Shown: one piece after another, positions 14,301-23,500 of the stretch | Layout: the number at the start of each line of letters is the position of its first letter | Position numbering within the stretch: position 1 is the stretch's first letter | Source: Saxidomus purpurata | Taxonomy: Eukaryota > Mollusca > Bivalvia > Venerida > Veneridae | Assembly (NCBI GenBank): GCA_022818135.1 | Contig: JAFMSR010000009.1 | Coordinates: 18,695,853 to 18,759,852 of the forward strand | Reading direction: 5' to 3' | DNA: 64,000 nucleotides | Notes under the pieces: model-generated | The model's input: only the letters and a program-made list of their open reading frames with translations | What the model was told of the DNA's origin: nothing | The model's database searches: none | Position numbers and translations under genes: made by a program

Positions 14301-16060
14301 ATACAAAATGTAATAATAGCAATAATCATGAAAAGCGAAATATACTAGTAACAACATCAAAATTAAAAACAAATAAATAGACAGCTAGATACATTGCAGA
14401 CAGATAAAAAGGTTAGAATAATTACTAAAAGTACTGAATATTCATGTATGCATAGTCACTATCCGTTATTCATATAAAAATCTGGTGGAATTATGAAAAT
14501 GATTGTCCTAGCCTAAACTGATATAAATGAGCACAGATTACACTTAGTCTAGATTTACAGTGTATAGTGTTTCAAAATAAAGCCCATTAGGTAATACGTA
14601 TGTGTGATTCACAGGTTTTTTTTGACATAATAGGACGCTGCTCTGTAATGGACTACTATGGATATTGCATAAAGTCATAGATATATAAAAGATGGCTTTC
14701 ATGCATAATATAGGTAGTTTGTCAATGTATGTTGCAGTGGTAATAAATGTAATAAAGTTGATCTTACCCTTCGTTTAACAGGCTGTGAAATTGATCAATT
14801 AATGGTACATGTAGTGTCCACATTTTGAGATAGAAATGTCCATTTTTATGCCCCCGAAGGGCGGCATATTAAAATCGCACCGTCTGTCTGTCTGTCCGTC
14901 TGTCCGTCCGTCTGTGCGTCCCCACTTAAAAATTCGTGTCCGGACCGTAACTCTGTCATGCATTGAAGGATTTTAAAATAACTTGGCACACATGTCTAGC
15001 ACATCAAGACGACGTGTCGCGTGCAAGACCCACGTCCCTAGCTCAAAGGACAAGGTCACACTTGGAGTATGAAGTTTATGGAATCCTTTATATATGCACA
15101 CATTCGTGTCCGGACTGTAACTTTGTCATGCATTGAAGGATTTTAAAATAACTTGGCACAAATGTCTAGCACATCAAGACGACGTGTCGCGTGCAAGACC
15201 CACGTCCCTAGCTCAAAGGTCAAGGTCATACTTAGAGTTTGAAGGTAATGGATTCCTCTATATATGCATATATGCACACATTCGTGTCTGGACTGTAACT
15301 TTGTCATGCATTGAAGGATTTTAAAATAATTTGGCACAAATGTCTAGCACATCAAGCGGATGTGTTGCGTGCAAGACCAAAGTCCCTACCTCAAAGGTCA
15401 AGGTCACACTTAGTGTTTAAAGTAATGGAATACTGTATGCGTGGTTACTCTGTCATGCATGGAAGGATTTTAAAATGACATGGCACATTTATTGAGCACA
15501 TGGAGAGGACACATACTGAGGCACCTCTTTCGGGGGCATTCGTCACTTGTGAGGGACAGCTCTTGTTAAAAGTTACCAATGTACGGACTGATGCCGTTGA
15601 AAGGGGAAAAGAAGAATTAATTAATAGTGCAAATAGTCATAATGTCCATCTTATGAGAATCTAAGCATATAATCTGAAATGTCAGTATTATCTCTATATC
15701 TATGATTTTCAGCGTTCATACGGCTCTATTACTTGTTTTGCCGACATTTTGTCTGGTGGACATTTTAAAGAGGCATACCATACAAAACTCGAAATAACTT
15801 CGATCAATTCATTTTATCTGTCTTCAGTTCCAAGTAACACAAAGATCTACATAGGTGGTATAGGTACCGGTGGAAGAGCGGAAACGTTTAAGTGGGTCGA
15901 TGGTTCAACAATATCAGATGGATATACCAATTGGTACGGTGGTCAACCATACCCAGTTACTAATGAAGAACGGTATATTGAGATGATAAAGGAGTGGGGA
16001 CTCAGATGGAACGATGCAAAAGGTGTTTATCAAAAGTACAGTGTCTGTGAATTCGAATAA
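5017..16060 (+). CDS. Secreted PAN/apple plus C-type-lectin-domain protein (split gene, one exon missing)
   Basis: Exons seen: 5017-5329 (signal peptide and PAN-like cysteine-rich domain), 12076-12177 (linker, tentative), 14175-14262 and 15828-16060 (second half of a C-type lectin domain ending in a stop). Splice phases are compatible between exons 1 and 2 (phase 1) and between the two lectin exons (phase 1). Exon 2 ends in phase 1 while the 14175 exon starts in phase 0, so at least one further exon is needed. It should encode the start of the lectin fold, the conserved Cys and Trp before QHCEDLGGHL. I did not find it. Proteins of this design in molluscs are usually secreted recognition or adhesion proteins; ligand and role here are unknown. 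It is either an incompletely resolved gene or one that has lost an exon. Confidence 0.55.
5330..12075. other. Large intron, mostly featureless apart from a SINE
   Basis: About 6.7 kb of AT-rich sequence between exon 1 and the tentative exon 2. A 128-codon open frame at 6463-6849 has no recognisable domain and is probably chance. A short direct repeat (GTCAACGCCGGA twice) lies near 7090-7125. A SINE is at about 7282-7420. Nothing is supported from 7.6 to 12.0 kb. Confidence 0.4.
7282..7420 (+). repeat. tRNA-derived SINE head
   Basis: A Pol III box A-like segment (GGTGTAGAGGTTAAGG, near 7293) and a good box B (GGGTTCGAGCCCC, 7336-7348) lie at tRNA-like spacing. They are followed by non-tRNA sequence with AACTGTAAACTAAA repeats near 7450-7510. 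The acceptor stem does not close and there is no CCA-adjacent 3' end, so this is a retroposon head rather than a working tRNA gene. Confidence 0.65.
12076..12177 (+). CDS. Tentative exon 2 (linker) of the lectin-like gene
   Basis: A T-rich tract ending in ATTATAG precedes 12076. GACG|GTATTT gives a donor after 12177. The 102 bases keep phase 1 at both ends, matching exon 1. The 34 residues include AKYNFVSEEPDFDKENNQ and have no known domain. The acidic, asparagine-rich composition suits a linker. It could be a chance frame. A further in-phase stretch after an acceptor at about 12370 (DISSLLTTSSTPDDPNK) might be another linker exon but lacks a good donor. Confidence 0.35.
12716..12894. mobile_element. 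Pogo/Tigger-type MITE, 179 bp
   Basis: The ends are inverted copies: CAGTAAATTCC on the left and, reversed, CAGTAAACTCC on the right, each running on into ATATAACGA. Both are flanked by TA (12714-12715, 12895-12896). The interior has further CCGGATATAAGGAAC repeats. The CAGT start, TA duplication and lack of coding capacity fit a non-autonomous pogo-like element. It lies inside an intron of the lectin-like gene. Confidence 0.75.
12900..14174. other. Intron; the missing lectin exon should lie around here
   Basis: No splice-bounded exon with the expected first lectin cysteine and WxxA motif could be read on the plus strand. Sequence is AT-rich except for about 13840-13950. Confidence 0.35.
14175..14262 (+). 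CDS. Lectin exon A: middle of the C-type lectin domain
   Basis: The acceptor is TTGTAG before 14175, or CAG three bases later. The donor is TCAG|GTAAGAAA after 14262. It encodes QHCEDLGGHLLIITSEEENG followed by FIVPYLYAS. This matches the conserved lectin segment with the first half-cystine, GG.L..I and the S.EE.. motif. It starts in phase 0 and ends in phase 1, and joins exactly to the exon at 15828 (TCA-G|TT-CCA). Confidence 0.8.
14848..15572. repeat. Dispersed repeat with inverted TGCCCCCGAA ends and internal 170-178 bp units
   Basis: It starts TTTTATGCCCCCGAAGG and ends CTTTCGGGGGCATTCG plus the tail GACAGCTCTTGTT. After a CTGTCCGT-rich tract come units beginning ATTCGTGTC at 14932, 15102 and 15280 and a decayed one at about 15441. 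Each contains AACTTGGCACA and CAAGACCCACGTCCCTA. Open frames here are repeat translations. Related pieces are at 24559-24725 (left end) and 28262-28306 (right end). Confidence 0.85.
15828..16060 (+). CDS. Lectin exon B: C-terminal half of the C-type lectin domain and stop
   Basis: The acceptor TTTTATCTGTCTTCAG precedes 15828. The exon runs to TAA at 16058-16060 and encodes VPSNTKIYIGG, then FKWVDGSTISDGYTNWYGGQ, then GLRWNDAKGVYQKYSVCEFE. The WND and final VCE motifs and the W..G spacing are lectin hallmarks. Oddities: the two cysteines that normally form the inner disulphide are replaced (ERYIEM and NDAKGVY), and the sugar-binding EPN/QPD position reads GQP. Calcium-dependent sugar binding is therefore doubtful. 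An AATAAA at 16056-16061 overlaps the stop codon. Confidence 0.8.
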
Positions 16061-16380
16061 AACTAAACACACATCATATGCGCAGCGGACTATTTGCCGG
16101 AATAATTCATTAGTTGCTGTTCCGGCGAAAATGACAAACCCTTCTAGGTTATATGTACATTGGGAGGCAGACATATCCCAATGTTTTCGATATGTTTTGA
16201 TACAGCGTCGTCATTTCTGCAAATGGTCTTTAGATCAGTTTAGTTGCATAATGAAATATTTAGAAAATGAAAATATTGGAGACTGTTTTTGATTTCATTT
16301 AGACTGATCATAACCTCATCTAACAGCTGATTTAGCAAGCATAATATATTGTGTTCGTTCGTATGTTTCAACAATACTAT
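16061..16380. other. 3' flank of the lectin-like gene
   Basis: Presumed 3' untranslated or intergenic sequence up to the Tc1 element. No other feature seen. Confidence 0.4.
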
Positions 16381-16383
16381 ACT

Positions 16384-17930
16384 CAGCAAAACTAGAAACG
16401 TCCCTGTTTTATAGCCGGTGAAGCTTTGTCTGTGTAGTTGCTACATGTTCAATGTACATGTATTTTAAACTCTGGCGATCGTGTACAGTTTACGCGATAC
16501 GCACGGTTTACATATCGGCCAGTAACCAGAACGGTCATTTGCACGTTTTGCACGTGCATGCTATATATGTTGATTCAGTTCATGTCGTACCATTCATGCG
16601 ATAGGGGCTATTCTGAAAATTAAATTTTTTCTTTAATTTTTCACTGTTTTTCGATATGCCACAGCTTTCCGAAAACGAGCGAAATCAGGCAATTAGGATG
16701 CTTGCGGGTGGGGTGTCCGCCAGGGTAGTCGCGCGTCGGTTCGGGTGCTGTCGGAAGACGATTGATCGTCTTGCAGCCCGGTACCAGCAAACTGAGGCTG
16801 TTCACGACCGGCCGCGACCTGATAGGCCTCGTGTAACGACGGCTAGAGCCGATCGTTTCATTACGTTGACGCACTTACGTCAACGTCAATTGGAGGCCAC
16901 AGTCACTGCTAGGCAATACGGTGTCTCAGGGCAGACCATTCGCAACCGGTTGCGTCGTAACGCCCAACCAATCAGGGCACGCCGCCCGTACACTGGTCAG
17001 ATAATGACCCAACGTCACCGTGCTGCCAGGCTGTTATGGGCGCGACGTCATCTGAACTGGAGAAGGGCTGACTGGAACCGAGTTTTGTTCACCGATGAAT
17101 CTCGGTTCACAGTTAGTCATGCTGACGGAAGATTACGGGTATACAGGCGTAAAAATGAAAGATTCGCCGATTGTTGCATTGTTGAGAAAAACAGGTTTGG
17201 GGGAGGGAGCGTAATGATCTGGGATGGGATCATGGGAAACCGGAAGACATATTTGGTTGTTGTACAGGGCAACATTAATGCACAGCGTTATGTTGCAGAC
17301 GTGCTAAATGCATATGCCTTACCATTTATTCGCCAGCATGGTCCTGGTGTAACATTGATGCAGGACAATGCCCGCCCTCATGTAGCCAGGGTCACCACTC
17401 AATTCTTGCAGCAAAACAATGTCAACGTCATGCCATGGCCCGCGGTTTCCCCGGATCTCAACCCCATTGAGCACATATGGGATCAGCTGGGCCGCAAAGC
17501 ACGAGCTAACCATCAGATTGACAATGTTCGCGATCTTACACGGGCGTTACAACAGGAATGGAGGAATTTGCCCAACGCACTGGTATTGCGTTACGTTACG
17601 TCGATGCGGCGTAGGATCATTGCATGCATTCATGCAAATGGTGGCCACACTCGGTACTAACGAGATTTACTGGATGTGCCACATTTCTTATTGAAATTCC
17701 ATCTCTAAACATTCAATAACACCTTTCTGAGTTTTTGTGATTTTTGATTTTGACCCCTACCTCTCTTGACCGGTTATCTCTCGAAAATTTAACAAGATAG
17801 TCAGATGCAATTAATTGGTTTTAATACAGAAATGAATGAACTTGTTTTTCTATTTTGATTTATAAAAGTAACCCTTTTGGTTTTCGATAAATCTTTCCTG
17901 AAATATGGAGGGACGTTTCTATTTTTGCTG
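16384..17930 (+). mobile_element. Tc1-type transposon, 1.55 kb, apparently complete
   Basis: Terminal inverted repeats are 22 bp with one mismatch. The left starts CAGCAAAACTAGAAACG and the right, reversed, starts CAGCAAAAATAGAAACG; both end in TCCCT. TA dinucleotides lie beside both ends. Between them is one uninterrupted transposase gene. The element is clearly more GC-rich than its surroundings. It sits between the 3' ends of the two converging host genes. Confidence 0.92.
16656..17660 (+). CDS. Tc1/mariner-superfamily transposase (DD34E)
   Basis: This 334-residue protein is full length for a Tc1 transposase. Residues 1-110 hold two helix-turn-helix DNA-binding regions (LSENERNQAIRMLAGGVSAR onward, then TARQYGVSGQTIRNRLRR) separated by a basic DRPRPDRPR linker. 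The catalytic triad is visible: D147 in LFTDESRF, D237 in MQDNARPH and E272 in LNPIEHIWD, with 34 residues between the last two. A GGGSVMIWDGI box lies at about 182-192. There is no internal stop or frameshift. The start was chosen because the protein begins MPQLSENERNQ, normal for this family, and lies about 270 bp inside the left inverted repeat. Whether it is active cannot be told from one copy. Confidence 0.95.
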   Translation: MPQLSENERNQAIRMLAGGVSARVVARRFGCCRKTIDRLAARYQQTEAVHDRPRPDRPRVTTARADRFITLTHLRQRQLEATVTARQYGVSGQTIRNRLRRNAQPIRARRPYTGQIMTQRHRAARLLWARRHLNWRRADWNRVLFTDESRFTVSHADGRLRVYRRKNERFADCCIVEKNRFGGGSVMIWDGIMGNRKTYLVVVQGNINAQRYVADVLNAYALPFIRQHGPGVTLMQDNARPHVARVTTQFLQQNNVNVMPWPAVSPDLNPIEHIWDQLGRKARANHQIDNVRDLTRALQQEWRNLPNALVLRYVTSMRRRIIACIHANGGHTRY

Positions 17931-17934
17931 TATA

Positions 17935-18810
17935 GTATATTTAATTTCACGAGTATTAAAAATATATCTAAATGTATATACTTGTAAACGCCAATGTTCA
18001 CTTCCAACTACATATTATGGTACATGTATTGATGCATTAAATGCAAATGGTCTCTATACCAGTATATAGATAGTTCAGTAACATGATGAACTGTTTAGAA
18101 AATCCGATTTAATCATTAGTAGAATTGTGATTGTTATTGACTCATTTAGAGTTATCATGATTGAACGGCCATTTGCAGCTGATAAGACATATTTAATTGA
18201 CGTTTAATAAAGATGTCTGTCTGTGTTAATGTGTTTCAGCAATAACAGCATTTATTAATTAACTATTGTTTATTGCCTCTAATATTCTTTAACTACCCGA
18301 CGTAATAAGATAGGAAGAGGTATTATAAAATTGTAAGACAGGGCCAATAACAAAAAACTAAGGCCAATATCACTTATTGGGCCTGTCCAATAAAAGATTG
18401 CTGTCGAATGATTGGCTGTTGAGAAATCTGAGCTTCCGATTGGCTGATACTTTCAGATGTTTAGTTTCTTGAAAACGAAAACGGCCGCCATCTTGAATTC
18501 TATTGAAATCAGCATTGAAGATTGAATGTCAAAAATGAAAATCAACTTTTAATCAATTTCTGTCTGAAAACCCATTAAAAAGGATAGAAAATGCTCCAAC
18601 AAAGAAAATGATTACACACATCAATATGTTTATTTCAAAAATGAATATGTTACAGGTATTTCTAGTTACAGCTCTGCATGTACTGTCTGTTTCTGACGAG
18701 TTACATTACACTTGAAAATAGTAGCCGACAAAAAAACAAAAATAATATCAAACAGGGAATGCCACGTACCAAAAACGCAGCCTCCCCAAAACGAGCCCCA
18801 CAGCACCCAG
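17935..18810. other. Intergenic, with CCAAT/YY1-like motifs near 18410-18495
   Basis: No gene seen. Around 18405-18495 are two ATTGGCTG motifs (reverse CCAAT boxes) and GCCGCCATCTTG, a YY1-like site that on the minus strand reads CAAGATGGCGGC. The following minus-strand frame is only 12 codons long. It may be a promoter fragment or a repeat. Confidence 0.3.
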
Positions 18811-18815
18811 AAGTG

Positions 18816-18972
<157 letters not shown>

Positions 18973-18984
18973 CTAGCATACAAA

Positions 18985-19460
18985 GCAAACACACGAGGAC
19001 AAAACGAACAATTAAAGGAACACAGTGGGGCACCGCCTTGGAACGGTCAGTGGCAAAAACACCACTGGGGAGCTTAAACCGGTTTATGGTGCGCACCCAA
19101 CCTCACTCTTACCCCCACCATGTACCAAAGTCACAGGACAGTGTAAATAAAAGTAATCCCTGTTAGGTGAATCTCTAACACACGCAATGGAAACAAAAGG
19201 CATGGTATGTAAAACACAAAAAAGCTCGTGTATAAATATATAAAAAGCAAACCTTGAGAACCAAAAACCGTATGTACTCAATGCCTTTGCAGAAGGCAGA
19301 GCACCAAGAGAAACACCCTTAAGGGCCCGACGAAACAGGCCAGAGGACAGAAATCAAAACAGTTTCGTCCCAGTGGGATTTAAAAACTGCCCATCACAGA
19401 GTCCTCCCCCTCTTCCGTCAGACACAATCAAAGAGGGAAGCATAGCGTCCAACTGTAAAC
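18985..19460. repeat. Probable dispersed repeat, purine/GC-richer than surroundings
   Basis: The composition shifts away from the AT-rich background (GTGGGGCACCGCCTTGG, CCCAGTGGGATTTAAAAAC, CCTCCCCCTCTTCCG). No domain can be read in any frame. Together with the flank at 18755-18815 it looks like one old repeat interrupted by the microsatellite. I have no second copy in this window to prove it. Confidence 0.35.
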
Positions 19461-19469
19461 GGGTTGACA

Positions 19470-20035
19470 TGAATCAGAATTGTACGTATTAATCGTTTCT
19501 GTCGGTACTGTACATTGTTTACGTAAATGTTAACGAAAGTACAATAATGAAACTAGAATCCAAAGTAAATTTCCAAAATGATATTAAAAACCTACACAAA
19601 GATTAAACAACGGAATCGGCATGTTCGAAAACCGAAAGCCGACATAGCAATAAACAGCTATTACTTTCGAGACAACAAACGACTAGACCATCGAGAATTG
19701 TAATGCAAGTAGATAAGTTCAGCTGTAAAGCAAAAGTTCAAGCCTCGAAGAAAAACATTTATCTAAATGTTAATCAATTTACCAAATTGTGAGACATAAA
19801 AGGCACGATTATCCAAGACATCATTTCGCGAATGTTTTAGCCTGCTTAATAATAATAAAGTAGCAGTTATGCCAACTTTCATCACCAAAAGTATAGCTTC
19901 GAGAGACTAGAGTGTTCAGAGATTGCAAGAAAGGATTTTTTCGACCACCTACCACTAAATTAAGCCATTTTTTGACTGAAATTCAAAACATTATCAACAA
20001 TAATTGTTTCATATTCCAGTCTGTTTGACAACATG
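19470..20035. other. 3' flank of the EGF/IkBL-tail gene
   Basis: AT-rich, presumably the 3' untranslated region and intergenic DNA of the minus-strand gene ending at 20036. No clear polyadenylation signal was pinned down. Confidence 0.35.
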
Positions 20036-20535
20036 CTACGAAGTCAATCCGTTTATATCTTGTGAGATCACAGTCACTCTATCCAAAATTGTCTCCATTT
20101 CCTGAGTGTTTAAATGTTTTCCGAATTTCTGCATAAACCTATCGGGATGCCATCGAATCTTTTGTTCGCGTAAATAATTTTTTCCTTCTTCGGTTTCTGT
20201 ATCTACCCCATCAAAAAGAACGGATTTATCGTGTTCCTGTCCCTCTGTACTTGGCCATGCTATGTCAAGATAACCTAATATGGTGTCTTCATCAATGTCT
20301 AACTTATCAACCATCTTGGTAAATTCATTTTCATACTCCTGGCGTCGTTTAATGTTCATTTGTGTCTGCTGTATCCTGTTGCTTAACATTCTGTGCAAAT
20401 TAAACACAAACTCTTCAGCAAACAGATCGTCAGCACGCGTCTGTTCTTCCCTTCTTGGAGAATCAGTTTGCGGATTTTCTTCCGGATTTAAATGTACTCC
20501 TTCCGTGCTCGATTGGTAATTAGTTGCATGGAAAG
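20036..20535 (-). CDS. Last exon: cytoplasmic NFKBIL1/IkBL C-terminal-like domain
   Basis: The acceptor TTGTCTTATTTAG lies just above 20535 on the minus strand; the phase-1 join makes ACT (Thr) with the A left by the transmembrane exon. The next 165 residues are: an acidic, charged segment (1-40), a helical Arg/Glu-rich stretch with [12 protein letters not shown] (60-71), YLDIAWP (88-94), [17 protein letters not shown] (122-138) and [13 protein letters not shown] (149-161), then stop. The last three blocks correspond in order and spacing to the NFKBIL1 C-terminus as I remember it. HPD at 129-131 (codons at 20149-20141) also recalls the J-domain tripeptide, though this region is not a classical J domain. 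No ankyrin repeats precede it. Confidence 0.85.
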
Positions 20536-23500
20536 CTAAATAAGACAACGAATTAATTAAGGAATACAACAAAAACAGTGACGTAAATTCCGTTTATCAA
20601 CATACAGTTTTTTACTGAAATGAATTTACTGTTACAAAGTCATAAATGATTGACAGGGCTTACAAAACGACTGTGAACGTACATTGTATATGAAGTCGGC
20701 GAATTATGCTTATGCATATTAATCGATATCATGGAACTTCGTAAAGAAGACATATGTCTTAAACTAATATTATACTTACTCCTTTGTGATGAGGCTTTTA
20801 TGACAAAGAACAGCAACACAACAATGACAATCACGGCCAATCCTGCCTCAAATACCTGCAAAATGTGCATGAAACATTTGATTGAAAAACTTACTCACAT
20901 AGAGTTATTCAAAATGTATATATAATTATACCCGTTGAATATAACACAACAATAAATAATGCTGCGAAATCTGACTGACGAATTATTATATGCAGTCAGT
21001 TAAAAGGTAAAATCGAAGACGATAAATAGATCCAAATGACTTATTTACAATGGAAAACGTTTAAAGAAGGATTGTAGAAGATGCCTTCTTTCAGTATTGC
21101 ATTTCGATATTACTTTATCAAGCACCATGTAAAATATCTGTAAAATATGAGGAATAACAGTAGCACCATTTATTATAAAATCATTTGACGTATAGACTGC
21201 ATCGGAAAGCATTTATTAAACATTAACAAGAAAAAATGAGTTTAATAATTAAGAAATAAATGCGCCTTAAGTTTGTATTTTATCTTTGAATAAAATACAG
21301 TCAGGAGTTTGGATGCGTAGTTTGACTATTTTTCATATACGATACAACACAGGGACCTTTCTATTATGTCGATTATTACACAATATTACTCCGGACTATG
21401 ATCAGCGCGTAGCAACATTTCATTGTAATTTATAAACACTGGATGCGATTAGATTGCGTTTGAAAGCGTGCGTTATGTACCGCATGAGTTTCCCGTGGAA
21501 CACGTGATGTATTTTAGCGTTAAATAATGTACAGATACTTTTTTACTATATACTTATATTTATATAAGAAAAGTTGCGAATCGTGTTAGAAATGATGTTC
21601 TTATATGATCCACAAGAGCAACTTTATCTTGTCAAACACATATGTGTAATTTGTGCGACTTTTCGCTTACTACAATTTAATATCATACTTACAACATGAG
21701 CCCCCGAGAAAGATGAATGGCCCGTAGGTGGGTATTTTACCTCTGTATTTAAAACAAACAAAGCTTTTAAGAGGTGTGATATACATTTATGAGATGTATT
21801 ATACAAATATTCTACATAGACAGAATGGTTGCAAATTTTTTGAGATTATTCTAATTAGATTTGAACATTTAACATATTGTGATTTTTTTGACACAAATAA
21901 TGCGAATAAAATGGATATATAATGTATCCCCACATTCAGATAGTATAGCAAGAATCAAGTTAGGATAAAGTTAAATTTTGTAGTACAAAATGTTTGTATA
22001 AAATATTTTGATATCAACTTGTATGAATATTTTATCTTTCTTTTTACAAAGTAGATCTAGATCAAGGTATGCATATTCATACACCCTGTCATGTTAGCAC
22101 TGTGAACCACCTAATTTTAGCGTAAAACCTCTTATTATATTGAATTTTCTGAAGTTTTTCGCATGTTGAAGGTTTGCCACTATATCAGAATTGAAATTCC
22201 CGCAACCGAATTCAATTTGCTTAACAAAAATACCTAGCAAAACGGGAAAATTGATAGAAGCTACAATCAATTGGTTTACAGTATTAAAAATCATGTACTT
22301 CTTTGGCATCGTGTTCCTGTGAATCCACTGTCACAGATACACGTGTATTTGTTGACATCCTGAACACAGATTCCGTTCGTACAAGGATTTGAAGCGCATT
22401 CGTCAATATCTGAAACATAAAAACGTTCTTAAAATTTAAGTATACATGCATTCCGAAAAGAGATTTAACCCGTGCAAAAATCGGGTATGAAAGCTGAAAA
22501 ATATCAATCAGAAAAAAGAAAAATGAGGTTGCCAGATAAGAATATTATTTATCTTTCGTAGCCACTTTCTCAGTGTTTACTCTAGGCTTGATATAAAAAC
22601 ATTAATGGCACCTAAATTGATCTGATGCACATACAAATATATGAACGTATGAAATGTGAAAACAAAAACACATAGACGCATGTATATACAATGTATGATA
22701 TTTGTGTGCTTTCGTGCTTGCTCGTGATATCGCCTTTTAGTTTGCAGTTACCAATTTCACATCGTTTGCCTTGGTATCCACCCATGCATATACACTTGTA
22801 GCTATTAAGTCCATCTATACACTTTCCGCCATTCAAACAGCGATGATTTACACAGTCGTCAACGTCTAAAAAAATGAGAAGATACCAATAATGTGTTAGT
22901 AAGAAATAACGCCTTATACAGTCAAATGATACACGCTTAAAATACTAACACACAAATGTCATTGATCAATGGACAACAGCAGGCGAGCGTAGCAAAATTA
23001 TTTCAAAGCTGAAAACAAAAACGATGATTATCAAAACTATGTTTCCATTAATATAAATTCTAACTAGAAGTTAAAATATTTTAATTACGAGATCTGCGTC
23101 AACAAAAACAATATGTAGATACATATTTGCAAGACAGTCATACACAAAATGTTAGTGTTGCAAACAACTATAACAATTCAATGTGATACCGTGTAGAATC
23201 GTTTTCAGTGTACATCTTCAATGAAACATTACAGAAACTCTCCTATTTTGTTTTACACAATACCTTGGCAATTCTTTCCTTTAAATCCTTCCTGGCACTT
23301 ACAATAGTAACCGTTGTAAGTACCTGAACAGGTTGCCCTATTTAAACAAGGGTCCGAAACACATTTGTCTATTTCTGAAAGAATATGACAACAAGCATTT
23401 TGTTTCTAAAGTAAGAGACGTTAAAGAGTATTAATATATGACATAATGCATCAAACATTGCAACAAATATCTCTAAAATTTAATGATTACATGTACATGT

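Noticed and set aside
15133..15324. Short coding frames in the 14.8 kb repeat
   Set aside because: They cross repeat unit boundaries and appear in every unit of the dispersed element.
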